A stretch of 64,000 bases of DNA from Hansfordia pulvinata. Lineage: Eukaryota; Ascomycota; Sordariomycetes; Xylariales. Where the stretch lies: the NCBI GenBank assembly GCA_006538405.1, contig BJKQ01000001.1, forward strand, positions 682,001-746,000. The letters are read 5' to 3'. Positions 12,490 to 24,526 of this stretch are shown here, one piece after another; the stretch's first letter is position 1, and the number at the start of each line of letters is the position of its first letter. Both the position numbers and the translations under genes were made by a program. Under the pieces are notes generated by a model that saw only the letters and a list, made by a program, of their open reading frames with translations, did no database searches and had not been told where the DNA came from.

Positions 12490-14383
12490 TGGCTATCTGC
12501 GCTGCAATGGGGAGATGAGGTGACTCGAGGAACAGCCGTCGAGATGTCGCAGTGAAGGAGGTGGCTCCAGGTGGCGCCGATTGCAGAGGCGTTGGTTGCG
12601 GCCTGGAAGTGGGAATGGTGAGGGCGGAGTTGGTGGACGAGCAACGGCGGCAGTAGGACTCGAGGGGCGTGAGGCGGCAAGGGAGCGCCGCCGGCCGGGA
12701 GAGGAATCGGTGGTGATGGTGAGGCGGAATGGTGAGAAGCTCAAAGGCAGCTGGTGGGCATTGGTTGAAGTCGAGGCTCGTTCAAGCTCGCGAGGTATGA
12801 TGTACCTCTCCGTCGCGCTTTCCCCTACAAGCATCCATCCGAGAGCGCGTCAGGTGAGGTGTCGTACCTTGCCTGTACTAGGTTGGTAAGGTAACTGTGT
12901 GTCGCGCGCATGTCCCATCCACTGCGCGGTCGTGTATGAAAGCGTTGTGCCGCCAGCTAGGTACATTCATCAGTACTGGTGTGTACTCCTGCCCCTCTGG
13001 CTCTTCCTTACCTAACCTACATGTAATAAGGTACTGGATCCATCAGCCCTGGAGGTGTGCTGGGGTGGGATTGGGCTTCTGAGCCTCAGCCCCTGCAGGC
13101 ACCTAGCCATGGAATTTATAGGGAGGCCTTGAAATCCGGGGCTCCTGACCAACACCGTACTTGCCTTGATGGTCGAGGCAACATCGCAATCTCGCAGCCT
13201 CACTTTTTCACGTCTATGTCGCTTCTCGTCCAGTCCCAGCCTGCCTTTGTGTACAAGTACCTAGCCAGAGGTCGACAATTCTCTTATCAAGGTGATACCT
13301 ACCTACCATGTACCTAAGCTTTATGTCTACCGGGTAAGCAGAGCTCTCCTCTGCGATCTCCTCTGCAACCAGGAAGCATGCTTCCCGTCGTCGACCGCGC
13401 ATCGCAGTCTCCGACTCGTACGTGTTCAAGACGCCTTTGATCACGAATTTCCTTTCGAGGGGAAACGCCAACGTTGTGGTCAGTCGTCTCTGGGCCTGCT
13501 TGGCCAGCAAAAGTTCAAGAGGACCCCACGAAACACGCCGACAACGAGCGCGGCACCGACTTGACACGGCCCAGGATCCCCCTTATAATTTCTCCTACCC
13601 TTCCCCATTCGTTCAGAACGGCTGTTCCTGGGCTGCCATCGACTATAGACTCGGCCCACCCACGAGCGGGACAAACCACCAAACCCCCGATTTCTGCCGA
13701 TCTCCCACCAGACACGCCCCCTTTTGGCTCTGGCGCCTCTCGGGCTTCCCATCATCCCCCATCCTACCGGGCTCTTGTGTCTGTCTGTCTGCACCTCTCT
13801 TTGGACCGACCAGACTCGAGGCTAACCTGTCCGCATCTTCTGCGCCTGAGACCCATTGAGTGCCTACCTACCTTACCTTAGGTAGGTTAGGTAGGTATTG
13901 CACACTCGTGGGATCAAGCAGCATCTCTACGCTGCATGCCACCACCCGCACGGAGTATGTAAGTAGGTAGGTTGGTAGCTATCTTGGCTATCAGACGTCC
14001 ATACACCACTACCATGCCAGATCCTTTACTGGTGCTTCCACACATGATGCCATGCTATCGATCCCTCGCTGGTCAAACTCCACATGGCCTGCGAGCAAAG
14101 CTGGCAACACGGCTTTCTCTCTCTCTCCGGCGCGGCCGTATCTTTTATATAGTTCGAGTCAGGCTTCTGCACTCCATCGTGTCAGGCATCGAGGCTGCTT
14201 CTCCCGTTCCGTCTCGGTGATTGTTGTGCCTCAGCACTTACTTGTCGGAACCGTCGGCGCGTCGACTCGTGCCATCTCTGATCTTCAGCTCAACGTGGAC
14301 CGCACGCGTGGCGGGCGGTGAAGACTAGAAGACTAGAAGCCCAGCAAACCCTCGCACGGCCTCCCCCCTCCCATCGACATAAC
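12490..14383. other. Divergent intergenic region between SWD3 and the Isc1-like gene
   Basis: No recognisable gene. Several 90-145 codon frames (for example 13214-13567 on - and 13422-13859 on +) lack domains. A cluster of TACCTACC/GGTAGGTA runs sits at 13861-13985. The stretch from about 13560 to 14380 is C/T-rich and may be leader sequence of the downstream gene. Confidence 0.45.
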
Positions 14384-16063
14384 ATGCACCAACTCCCACC
14401 CGAGATCAAGGTTGTCACCTACAACTGCTGGGGGCTGCTTCATCTCAGCAAGCATCGCCGCGAGCGACTGGCCTACATCGCCCAGCAAATCGCCGTCGCC
14501 CAGCCGGCACCGCACATTGTGGCCCTGCAAGAGTGTTGGGCGCAGGAGGACTACCATCTGATCCGGCGAGAGGTCCACACCACTCTTCCCTACGGCAAGT
14601 TCTACTTCAGTGGCGTCATCGGCAGCGGGCTGGTCATCCTGTCGAAATGGCCCATTGAGGAGAGCATGATGTATCGCTTCCCCCTCGGCGGGCGCCCCAC
14701 GGCCTTCTTCAGAACCGACTGGCTTGCGGGCAAAGGCGTTGCCTGTGCAAAGATCAGGTACGGGGTCAGAGACAAGGACGTGGTCGAGATGTTCAATGCT
14801 CACGTGAGCCGCCCCATACCCGTGTTCACCTTACCTTACCTTGCCCCCCATCCATGCTGAATATGGCTCTCCCAGATCCACGCAAGGCACACGAGCCCCT
14901 TTCAGTCAGATAGCTACGCCGTGCACCGTCTATCCCAGAGCTGGGAACTAGCAAAGCTCATCCGTGGGGCCTCCGAGCGCGGGCACCTGGTGCTGGCCCT
15001 GGGCGGTCTGAACGACATACCCGAGTCGCTCCCGTACCGCATCGTCTGCGCCTTGACGTCGGTGCGAGACGTCTGGCGCGTGATGCACCCGGACTCGTCG
15101 CTGGGGTCATCCGACGACGACCTGGAGCGCGCGCGCACGAGGCCGGTGCCCACAGCCATCGCCAACGTGGCCGACAACGGAGCGACGAGCCACAGCAAGC
15201 TCAACACCTGGGCGTGGCCGCGCGCCGAGCGCAAGGCCTTCGAGCGTGACCAGAGGCTCAACCCGGTCGAGGCCGGCACGGTCGACGAGCACGGGCGGCG
15301 GATCGACTATGTCTTGGCATCCGGCGGTCCGATGCCGCACTTTGGCGGCGCCGGCTGGGTCGTCAAGGACGTCCGGGTCGGCATGATGGACCACCCGCCG
15401 GACCTCCACTGCTCGGCGAGCGACCACTTCTCGGTCGAGGCCACCCTGGCGCTGCACGCCCCGCCCAAGAAGCCCTTGCCCGACGGCGCCTTGGACGGCG
15501 GCGACAACTCGGCCCCCGAAGACCAGGCAATCTGCATCTCCAACCTCAAGAGGCACGTGCTCGGCGGCGGCGCGTACCTGCAGTCGCCAACGGGCTCTGA
15601 GCGGACGACGGGTCGGCCGCGGGATCCACGCAGGAGGCCGTCCTTCGACGGGCAGCTGCGCGCAGGCGGCGTCCCCTCGGACGGTCTGCCGGCCTCGACG
15701 TACGACGAGATGCTGGGCCTGGTCGAGGCATACATCCGGCGCGAGCAGCGGCAGCGCCGGTGGCGCGCCGCGCACGCCGCCTTCTGGGCCGCAACTCTCT
15801 TTTCCTTCCACGTCGGCGTGTGGTACGTCCCGCCCGGAGGCGCGTTTGCCATGCTGCTCGTCTCGACCCTGGGCCTGCTCGCCGCCGCCGCCGACGGCGC
15901 CATGGCCCTGCTGTTCTTCACCGCTGAGCTGCGCGCTTTGCAGGAGTTCCAGTGGGAGCTCCTGAACGCGCGCGCGTCCGCCCGCGGCTCTGTCGGCCTA
16001 TCCCACGAGGCTGAGGAGGAAAGCATAGCCTCGTCCCGGCCTGGTACCAGGATGAAGGCCTAG
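14384..16063 (+). CDS. ISC1: Inositol phosphosphingolipid phospholipase C (neutral sphingomyelinase family)
   Basis: Isc1 hydrolyses inositol phosphosphingolipids to ceramides at ER and mitochondrial membranes. Model: join(14384..14803, 14876..16063), 535 residues; an upstream in-frame Met at 14318 is also possible. Seen: endonuclease/exonuclease/phosphatase fold motifs KVVTYNCWG (Asn14), VALQECW (Glu50), the RRIDYVLASGG block and the catalytic SDHFSVEA, then a C-terminal pair of hydrophobic helices (AFWAATLFSFHVGVWYV and AFAMLLVSTLGLLAAAAD), as expected for this membrane enzyme. The oddity is at residues 183-186, where the family has G-D-x-N: this copy reads GGLN, with Gly184 (GGT, 15005-15007) in the place of the metal/phosphate-site Asp. 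The following IPESLPYRI fits the family, so the alignment is secure. Activity is therefore uncertain. Confidence 0.88.
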
Positions 16064-16755
16064 TCCCCCTGGTATCAGCTGGCAGGAGCTTCACATGTCT
16101 GCGAAACTCCCAGCACCCTGTGACTCTGCAAGCTGTGAGGACAGAAAAGGGGGCCCTTTGTCACTGGGCAGCTCCAAGTGTGATGCCTGTGAAAGCAGTT
16201 GGGTTAGCTCCAGTTGACTCGTCGCCATCACCAATTCTTTGATGTTGATTGAGAGGGACTACACATTGTGACATTCACTAGGTGTGCATGTATTTACAAT
16301 AAAAGATTAATGAAGAAATAGTGACCATTATATTTGCTCGCTCGCCCCCGGCTTCGTGCTGTGGCATGGTGCGAACGAATATATGTCCAGGCTCACCCGG
16401 ACCTCACCACCCTTGCCTGAGCCTCCGCCCCCAAGCACCAAACAACCACCGTCTTTCCAGAATCGAAACTTTGTGTTACTGCAGACTTCTACCACTCTAG
16501 AATCTGTCGGCTTCTTTTCAACTTGTCTGGCGGCAGCTTCGTTCACGACAGACGCCTTCCAACTGCAAATTTGTGTTCAATTAGCAACTGCTGTCGTTTC
16601 TCCAGAGAGAGGCTGTAGTACCGCATGATTTAGATCACAGACTTCCCTGGCGCCTCCGTACCATCGACCTCCTTTTTCTCGCTCTCTCGGCCATTGCAGC
16701 TGTACCAAACGCCCCCAAATCAGCTATCGTCTGACACGAGACAAGTCGTCAAGCC
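16064..16755. other. Intergenic, Isc1-like 3' end to zinc-finger gene promoter
   Basis: No gene seen. It holds an AATAAA signal (listed separately) and a moderately AT-richer patch around 16240-16330. The last 130 bases are pyrimidine-rich and likely the 5' leader of the following gene. Confidence 0.45.
16298..16303 (+). terminator. Candidate polyadenylation signal AATAAA
   Basis: An AATAAA hexamer inside TTTACAATAAAAG, about 235 bases after the stop codon of the Isc1-like gene and on its strand. Position and AT-rich setting suit a poly(A) signal. Fungal signals are loose, so this is tentative. Confidence 0.35.
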
Positions 16756-17944
16756 ATGAATAGAAGGATCAGGAAATTCAAAGCTGCGCCAAGCGGTCGG
16801 CTGTACCGACAATATCCAGGCAAGTCCTCGCATGGCCCTCTCTGGCGGAGGGCTCCCGCCGCTATCCACTGTCTATCCTAAGCAGCGAACGACCCGAAGG
16901 ACATGATGGATCGTTTCGAAGTGGAAGAGCTTTGCTGACGTGACCCATTCCAGATGCATACGGCGTCAAGCATGAGTCAAAGATCGCCCTTTTCCCGGAC
17001 AAACATGTCAACTTCACCGACGAAAACCGTCCATGGACATGCTCCGTACGCGGCTGTGGCTACGGATGCAAGGAGCTCGACGAGCTAGATCGTCACTTCG
17101 ATGTGAGTGACCACTTCTGTACGGAGCCGAGAAAGGGGCCCCAGGCACGTTTCTTGTTCACTTGGTGACAATCATGCTCCACGGTTACTAACCGCTCTGA
17201 TGAATCGGCCAGACGGCGCACAACAACAACCAGGGAGCGTTCTGGGACAATCTCGATGGAAGCTTGACATATATCCGTCATGACCAGGAGCATATCAGTC
17301 TCAATTGCGGGACCGATACCGTTGCCTCAACAGCTAGACCGGATAAGACTGCCTCGAACGGACCAACCTTGAAGATTAGAACCCCATCCGTGGAATCGCT
17401 CACCTCAGAAGCGGACAGCAGGCCGAGCAGCGCATTGCATCTTACCGGTGCCAAGGCGAAGAGAGGCGACAAGACGCCCATCATTGGCAGTGACACAGGG
17501 CTCGAGACCGGACGGGAACGGAAGAGGCCCCGACGGGCCGCGGCAATCAAATCAGAGACCCAAATCAAGAGACTCGCCGACGAGGATTGCCAATCCGATG
17601 AAGAGACCGAGGGCCTTCCAGTTGAGGTCAGCAATGTGCAGACTGCGACTGAAGCCATCCAGACCAGACAGGGTCGAACCAAACTCGGCAAGAAGGTGGC
17701 CTTGGAGAAGTCGTTCCGCACGCGCCCGGAGACCTGCAGGCGTCGAAGCCACTCCATCAACCGACCACACGACGTCGCTGCTCGCGCTGCTCGTGAGGGC
17801 CTCACCCTGGCTTTCGACCGCGCTGTTACGCCTCCTGCGCGCGCATTGATGTCCCCGCCTCCCACTAGCGGTCTCCCGGAGGAGCCGCGTACTCCGGGAA
17901 TCCCTGTTCAACGTTCGTTGCTACCACCGACGCCGACAACCTAA
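16756..17944 (+). CDS. C2H2-type zinc-finger protein of unknown role
   Basis: Model: join(16756..16819, 16954..17102, 17213..17944), 314 residues. All phases agree. The one recognisable element is a classical finger spanning exons 2 and 3: Cys-x4-Cys-x12-His-x4-His (WTCSVRGCGYG... DRHFDTAH), about residues 50-73. The rest is polar and disordered, with a basic KRPRRAAAIK patch that may be a nuclear localisation signal and Pro/Ser-rich ends. Intron 1 (16820-16953) starts gcaagt and is a GC-AG intron; its phase joins CCA-G to AT-GCA. It lies 0.7 kb after the Isc1-like gene on the same strand. The single finger could bind DNA, RNA or protein, and I do not recognise an orthologous group. Confidence 0.72.
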
Positions 17945-19079
17945 GCTAAGGGCTGCCTGCAACTCGACTAGCCTTCCTCATTTCAGGCACTATTGTCGCC
18001 AAGACGTGGTCTTTGTATGCTGAGGCTCAGTCCACGCCTCATTAAGAGATGGCCAAGGGAGGGAAGCATCGTGTTTTCACTCCTTCATGCCCCACGGGCG
18101 GACAGAAAGAAGCTGCCAAGAAAGGCACATGCCCAGAGAACTGTCAGAAAACGATGATCGAATTGGACGCTACCAAGGGAGGAGGAAAGGATGAGTTGTG
18201 GCGCGACTGAGGTACGATGGTTTGCTTGTTTTTCATGTGTCCTAGATCGCCGCACAACCCTCTCTACTTGTGTCCGGGGATGCTCTTGTTTCTGTAGGCC
18301 TCGACTCTGAGAACAACTTGAATGTAACTTTGCGAAAGGAAAAGGGGGAAAAGAGAAGAAAAGAGAGTGAAGCCTCGAGCGCTACTGGTTTCGTTAATGA
18401 AGAGTCGTTAAAGGCCAATCCATTTAAGAACCATGACCATTGTCGCGATCCCAGCCGTGGGCACTGGATAGGCACTTATCTTAGGTCCTGGACATGCCTA
18501 CTAGAGCACCTGGTCAGGTACCTTACCTACAGTGAGACCGCGGGACCGACCGCCCCACTTCAGGGACAACCCCCCGTACCGTACCCCCCAGAGGTGCTCT
18601 CGTACGAGGGCATCTGCGCTGGGCTGCGACTGCCCAAGCAGGCCTTGATTGGGTCTCTGCTTTCGTTCCAGTTGGATCGGCGGATGGCAGGAGCACAGTC
18701 GCTGTGGTCGAGTTGCGCCTGCCTCCCGTGAGTCAGACTGCGACGCCGATAATCGTTCCGAAGCGAGAGCCGTTTGGAAGAGTATAATATACCAGATGAA
18801 TGCCACCTTTGGCAGATTTCAACGTCGGTTCGTTTTTTGTCTGCCCTTTGCCTCTTCGCGCACTGGTTTGTCTTGCCCCGCGACGCCGAGCGACTCCCGG
18901 CCCCAACCCGCCCATCGCCCGCAGATCCACCCTCTTTTCCCTGCTTCTGCTGCCCCTCACTGCCACAGAGCCCCGCGATAGGCTTGCGCTGCCATCTCCC
19001 ACACTCCATCCCACCAGCCGCCCACCTCCCCGACACCGACAATCTTCCGCGCCCGGCAACCTTCGCGACACGCCCGGCC
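17945..19079. other. Intergenic before tyrosyl-tRNA synthetase
   Basis: No gene supported. A 153-codon frame (18270-18731) has no domain. From about 18840 the sequence is C/T-rich and runs into the synthetase start, so it is probably promoter and leader. Confidence 0.45.
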
Positions 19080-20301
19080 ATGACGCCCGAAGAGTCCATC
19101 GCCCTCATCAAGGCCAACCTGGCCGAGGTCCTCAACCCTGAAATCATCGACGATGTCATCCTCAACCAGAAGCGGCCCCTCAAGGTCTACTGGGGCACCG
19201 CCACCACCGGCAAGCCGCACTGTGGCTACTTTGTCCCCATCATGAAGATCGCAGAGTTCCTCGCCGCCGGTTGCCAGGTCAAGATCCTCATGGCCGACCT
19301 GCACGCCTACCTCGATAACATGAAGGCCCCTCTCGAGCTCATCCACCAGCGCGTCCTCTACTACGAGTTCGCCATCAAGAGCCTGCTGCGCGCCGTCAAC
19401 GTCGACTTGACAAAGCTCGAGTTCATCAAGGGCTCCTCCTACCAGACTCGCGAGGATTACACCATGGACCGCTTCAAGCTCGAGGGAAAGACAAAGATCT
19501 CCGCCGCCCAGAAGGCCGGTGCCGAGGTCGTCAAGCAGCAGGACGACCCGTTCCTCGGCGGCCTCGTTTACCCCCTCATGCAGGCTCTTGATGAGCAGTA
19601 CCTCGACGTGGACGCCCAGTTCGGTGGCGTCGACCAGCGCAAGATCTTCACCTTCGCCCTAGAGAACCTGCCCAAGATCGGGTACAAGCCCCGTGCCCAT
19701 CTCATGAACGCCATCGTCCCTGGTCTCGGCGAGGCCCAGAAGATGAGCTCTAGCGAACCCGAGTCCAAGATCGACCTTCTCGACAGCCCCGAAGTCGTCA
19801 CCAAGAAACTTAAAAAGGCCCACTGCACCCCCAAGAAGCTCGAGGGCAACGGTGTCATCGCCTTTGTGGAGCACGTCATCTTCCGCGCCCTGGCTCTGCG
19901 ATCCGGCGACAAGCCCTGCTTCACTGTCGAGCGACGTGATGCCGAACCCCTGGTTTACGACGACATTGAGAAGCTGAAGGCCGACTTTGAGGCGGATGTG
20001 GTGAGTGGACAAAAACCCCGGGTTCTCGGGACCGACCGATCTTCTAACCTGATCACAGCTTACTCCCCAACTCCTGAAATCCACCCTAACCTCCGTTCTC
20101 AACGATCTGCTCGCCCCTATCCGCAACGAGTACCAATCCTCCGAGGAGTGGCAGAAGATCACCGAGCTGGCCTACCCGCCCGAAGTGAAGCCTGTGAAAG
20201 AGAAGAAGCAGAAGGACAAGGGCGACCCGGCTAAGCGAGAAGCCGCTCTTGCGGCAAAGGCTGCCGCGCTAGCAGTCAAGGACGAAGCGAAGCCTCAGTA
20301 G
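19080..20301 (+). CDS. TYS1: Cytosolic tyrosyl-tRNA synthetase
   Basis: Class Ic aminoacyl-tRNA synthetase that charges tRNA-Tyr with tyrosine in the cytosol. Model: join(19080..20000, 20059..20301), 387 residues, normal for fungal cytosolic TyrRS. The frame is open further upstream, but [20 protein letters not shown] is the natural N-terminus and earlier residues look like translated leader. Seen: the HIGH-like [10 protein letters not shown], the tyrosine and tRNA pocket segments ADLHAYLDN and [11 protein letters not shown], and the KMSKS-like loop [17 protein letters not shown]. The intron has a gtgagt donor and tcacag acceptor in phase 0. The C-terminus is a Lys/Ala-rich tail ([17 protein letters not shown]) rather than an EMAPII-like domain, as usual in fungi. 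Confidence 0.97.
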
Positions 20302-21885
20302 CCGCCCGCGACGAGCAAAAAGAAAGAGAAAAGAAAAGAAAAAAGATAGACAATCCGAAAGACAAATACCCCTGATGAATTCTAGTACACGAGCATGACG
20401 ACGGAAGGCGTGCCTTGTACCGGGGCTGCAAAATAGCGGTTGCAATGCGCATAGGTGTTTGTACATTGGACAGCAGCTTCTTCTTGGCCTTAAAGGACTC
20501 CCATGTCAAGCTGCCGATCGGCGCGTCAAAGTTCGCCAAACACGCCTTTAGCGAGGATCAATCTGAAATCCGGCCGGCCTGCCAGATTGGAGGCAGTCTG
20601 GCCCAAGGAGCCATCTCGACTCGCAGTCTACTCGTACGCCAGTAGTCTCACGGTGGCTATGCCGGTGACTTGCTTAATAATTCTCATGCTGCAAGGGCCT
20701 ACCTGTTGAGCTCATTTGACGTCGGTCGCCTCGCTCAATTAACAGCCGTCATGGTCGTGCCATAGAATCACGGGCACAAGGTGTTTTGGTCGGCAATAGC
20801 GTCTCTGCTCCGTCTGCTCGGGGGATATTCCAGCTACTGTTGGTGCGGTGAAAACAGGACACGGCTCTATATAGTTACGTCTACGCCCGACTTCTCCTCG
20901 GCATCTTGTTCGCGCTTTTCGGAACCTATGTTATTCACCAGCTTCAGGCTGTCGGGTATTTGGTTGGGAGCGATGGCCAGCGCCGGCTGTGTCTGGAACA
21001 CTGTTTCGTGCCTCTCGGCCGCCTGCAGCTGAATCTCGACTCCATTATCGTTGATCCCTATGCGGTGGGCCTCGTGTCGTTGCCGAAATCGGCCTATGCT
21101 GATTTTTGCGGCACGCAAAAGGCCAAGCAGTCATAGGTTTCGCGTCCCAACCCTGGTGTCCAGGTCAGTGGTGGGCGGAGCGACTCGCGCGCGCGCTGCG
21201 CGACCTGCCCCGGAGATAAAACATGCTGCCCCTGCTCGTCGCGTACACGCTGTACTTCGACACTGTCTTCGCCTTCAGGTCCATCACGGGCCAAAAATCT
21301 ACTTTGCCACCGTCAAGCCAGACACGCTGGGGTACTTGCTGTAGGCGCTGGCGAGGAACCTGTTCCGATCTGTCGGCATGGCCATCTTCTCCTTCCTTGG
21401 AGAGGAGAGACGCATCAAGTCCCTGCGGGTGGAGGAGTGGCTCGTCTTCGGCTACGTTTTGGCTCTTGTTGTCTCCGCGCTTACAGATGGGGTCAACTTC
21501 GGACTCGAGGTCCGCATACTCCATTTCCCCAGCCCCTCTTCATGTGTAACTTTCATACTTTCATACCGATCCCTGAGGCAATCCAACCAACAGCACCGCT
21601 GGGAGTCTTACGTGCCGAGCCTTGTCATCGACTTCTCCGGGCCCGTCGCCCATCCGGCGTTCTGTGTGCTCTTTGTCGAGTTTGAGCCACCTGTCATCAT
21701 CCTTGAACCAATTGTATCTTCCCAACGCCGCTGCTTAGAGATCTATGCGTGTATATGCGAGGCGGTTCGAAACTCGGGTAGGGTCGTACATGAAATATCC
21801 GACGCGCCGGTTCGTCAATGTACGATCTTCTCGACGCCGTTGAGTTAGCCGGTGGCTGGTGCGCTTGGCCTTGGCTGGCCGTGCC
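20302..21885. other. Intergenic with degenerate coding-like sequence
   Basis: A hydrophobic open stretch (about 21370-21520, GMAIFSFLGEERRIKSLRVEEW... then FGYVLALVVSAL) and a few others look protein-like, but in-frame stops and frame changes surround them. I recognise no family. It may be remains of a membrane protein. One octamer TACTCGTA lies at 20629-20636. Confidence 0.3.
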
Positions 21886-22908
21886 TCACAGGGAGTCGGG
21901 CTCGATGTTGTGCTTGTTGGTGAAAACGACGGCCGGGTGCCACTTGTGCTTGAGCTCTTCGAGCTCCTTGGTCATGCGGGCGCTGGCGCGTGCCAGGGCC
22001 GGGTCGAATTGGTCGCCGACGCCCCTAAGTGCCTGTGCGTATTGCAAAAGTCAGCGGAATGTCAAACAGAAGCAGGCAGAAGAAGATAATTGAAGGGGGG
22101 GTAAGGCCGAGGTGTACTCGTAGCCCATGCCTGCGTGGAGTGAGTGGCCCGCGGGCCCGACGGAGGGGCAGTCGCCGTGGTTGATAGGGCGGCCGAGTTC
22201 GGCCAGGGTCAGGGACAGGTTACCTGGGAAGAGGGAAGAGACAGAGGTACATTACCTAGCTTCATGTACCGTAGCTTTCGAAAGTTCGTCGGAGGAAAGA
22301 GACGACTGGAAGAGAGAAATAAAGGAAAAAGAAAAACAAGAGAAAAGAAGAAGGAGACAAAGAAAAGAAGAAGATGATGATGAAAACAAAAAGAAAGAAA
22401 AGAAAGAGGAAAGAGTCTTACCGAGTCGAGTGCCCGCCTTACCCTTAACAAACTCCGTGCCCGGGAACCACTCTATCTGGTCCATGGTCATCAGGTCGAC
22501 GACGAGCCCGCCGGCTGAGGCCATCTGGCCGCTGCTGAAGCCGCCGTCCGAGTGGCCGCTCGCCCGCGCCTGGACGGGGATGTCGTGCTCGGCGGCGCAC
22601 CTAACGGCGCAGGCGACTTCCATCCCCGTCCTGGCCGTGACGATGGCTTCGGGCCTGCGGGACGTGTCGCGCCGGCTGTACGGAAGCCGGGACTGCGCGT
22701 AGATCGCGGGCGGGACGCCGCGCGTCGCGTGCTTGAGGCCCGAGGCCTCCAGGCGGAGCTGGAACCGCCGCGCGTCCGCCGCAGATCGCCTTGTCCGGCG
22801 CGTAAGCCCTCTCCGACCCGGCGCCTTCGTTGGACGCCATCTCCTTCTGCCCCTTGTGCTTCTCGCTGTTCTGCTCAGCCTGGATGTACACCTCGCACAA
22901 GTCTTCAC
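21886..22908 (-). pseudogene. FAD-linked oxidase (BBE-like) relic with the middle deleted
   Basis: Secreted FAD-linked oxidases of this type bind FAD through a PCMH domain. The reading is complement(join(21886..22024, 22118..22223, 22422..22908)). Exon A shows the N-terminal PCMH pattern: RRPEAIVTARTGMEVACAV, then ARASGHSDGGFSSGQ, then GGLVVDLMTMDQIEW, and KAGTRLG, which splices to NLSLTLAELGRPINHGDCPSVGPAGHSLHAGMGY. The next exon jumps straight to a family-like C-terminus (LEELKHKWHPAVVFTNKHNIEP). About 250 residues of FAD and substrate domain are absent, although the splice phases still join. The upstream part (22780-23190) is not in one frame with exon A. It includes a 48-codon ORF at 23040-23186 whose start (MARIWLLLLLTKTILL) resembles a signal peptide and may be the old 5' end. 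I infer a non-functional relic. Confidence 0.55.
22283..22421. repeat. Homopurine/homopyrimidine tract inside the FAD-oxidase relic intron
   Basis: About 140 bases that are almost entirely A/G on the + strand (long GAAA, AAGAAG and GATGAT runs). On the relic's strand this is a pyrimidine-rich intron segment running to the 5' splice site at 22421. It is simple sequence of a kind able to form triplex DNA. Confidence 0.6.
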
Positions 22909-24526
22909 TCCTCCCCTTGGCCTGGTCCGCGAGGTCGAGCTTCCGGATCCCCTTGTGGTTATCGTCCATAAGGCCCGACGACATCCGGTTGGGCTTTGGT
23001 CCCGGTCTGGGTCTCGGTCTCGGCTTCGAGCTCATCCAATCACTCAAGGTCCAAGTCCCCGTCCTTCTGCGGTTTCATCTGCTTCTTTTCTTCCGCCAAA
23101 TCGACCGGCTTTGCGCCCCCGAGATAGGGGAAGACGTCGAGAAGAATCGTCTTCGTCAGCAGTAGCAGCAGCCAGATACGCGCCATGGCTCAACGGGGGC
23201 GTGTGCCGCATGCTCTTGGGGAGCCCGAGGAGGCAACGCCCTAATCAATGGGCCGCGGACAACACACAGACCGGACCCGTACGTTGCAAACTGTGGGAGG
23301 GGCGACTCATTACGATAACCAGGCTACAAGCATCTCCTGGCTGTCATGGGTGGCCATGAACCACGCTGGCGTGGCAGTTGTCTTGGCCTTCAGCCAGTGC
23401 TCTGAGGTGGCTGGGGCCCGAGTCTGTGTGGAGGCGAAATACCAAGCCCATGGCGTGACAACCAAGTCATCCACTAGTCCATCAACAACCCAGTCGCACA
23501 ATGGGAAAATAGGCAAGCGAGAAGATCGACTGGGCTGCCCGTCCCTTTTCTTTCTCTGGGGGTGGGCAGCCGAGATGCAGCATAATCCCGCAGTTTCCGA
23601 GACCCATGGCGGTTTTGCTCGTAATGCCTCACTAACATCTTCACTCAACTCGCCAGTGTCCCTTTCTAGAACCCAAGTTCGGCGAGGTGTGAGGCAATCC
23701 TGCCGTGCTGTTTGCTGTTTGCTGGTTGTGCAGACTGTAGATTGACCTAAGCAAGTCCGCCACATTCGGGTAGAGATGAGCATTCCTTCCGCCATGAGTC
23801 CATCGAGGCGCGAATCGGCAGGCTGCGAACTAGGTACCTACGGACAATATGTGAATAATCACGATTCACAAGGAATTACCGCCTCGCTCCGTGCCCGCCA
23901 GGTGCAGAGCGCGCATTGAGTACCTACTATAGTAGGTATACGAGTGTGTTTCCTGCAATGACCGTGGTCAACAGTGCGATCACAAGCCCTTCAGATTTAC
24001 ACTCTCATAAAGGTAGTTCGAAATACTAGCCTCCAACGCAAAGGCAAGAACAAGACAGAGGCAAGAACAAAAGGACTTTTGCTCAGTTACTTGGCCACAT
24101 GCCGTGGCTTGCGGTGGTATGGGTATAATACAGGTCAAATTTGCGGATGGTTTCAGTTGGCTTGTGTCTCGTAGGGTCTGATTCCATCTACATATCGTTT
24201 CCCATTCAGAGACTTGATGATCCCAAGGCTTTGGCGCTGGGAAAGATATGAACCAGGCTTGGTCACAAGCGGCGTTCAGCCAAATTTCACTATCCCGCCA
24301 GCTTCCCGTCCGCGCTGACCCCGACAACGCGGTGTCTCTGCCATGTTTCTCTGACAGGTGAATGATTGATGGGTTAATGAACCAGAGGCCTTATATTAGT
24401 CGTCTCCCGACAAATATCCGATGCAAGACCCCGCTGCCTCTGCTCTCGCCCCCAATGGACGAGTATATTGGTGTAGATGTCCCGACGTGCCCGGGCCAAC
24501 ACTTCTCTATCAACTCTCGATCGGTC
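22909..24526. other. Intergenic between the FAD-oxidase relic and the SDR gene
   Basis: Apart from the 48-codon signal-like ORF noted with the relic, no coding region is supported. Several 60-165 codon frames lie on both strands without domains. The 23900-24330 part is AT-richer than the neighbours. Confidence 0.4.

Noticed and set aside
15107..16026. 234- and 239-codon - strand ORFs opposite the Isc1-like gene
   Set aside because: Shadow frames of GC-rich exon 2; no family features.
21760..21790. Possible tRNA T-arm (GGTTCGAAAC)
   Set aside because: The flanking bases do not form a 5-bp T-stem and no acceptor or anticodon arms fit.
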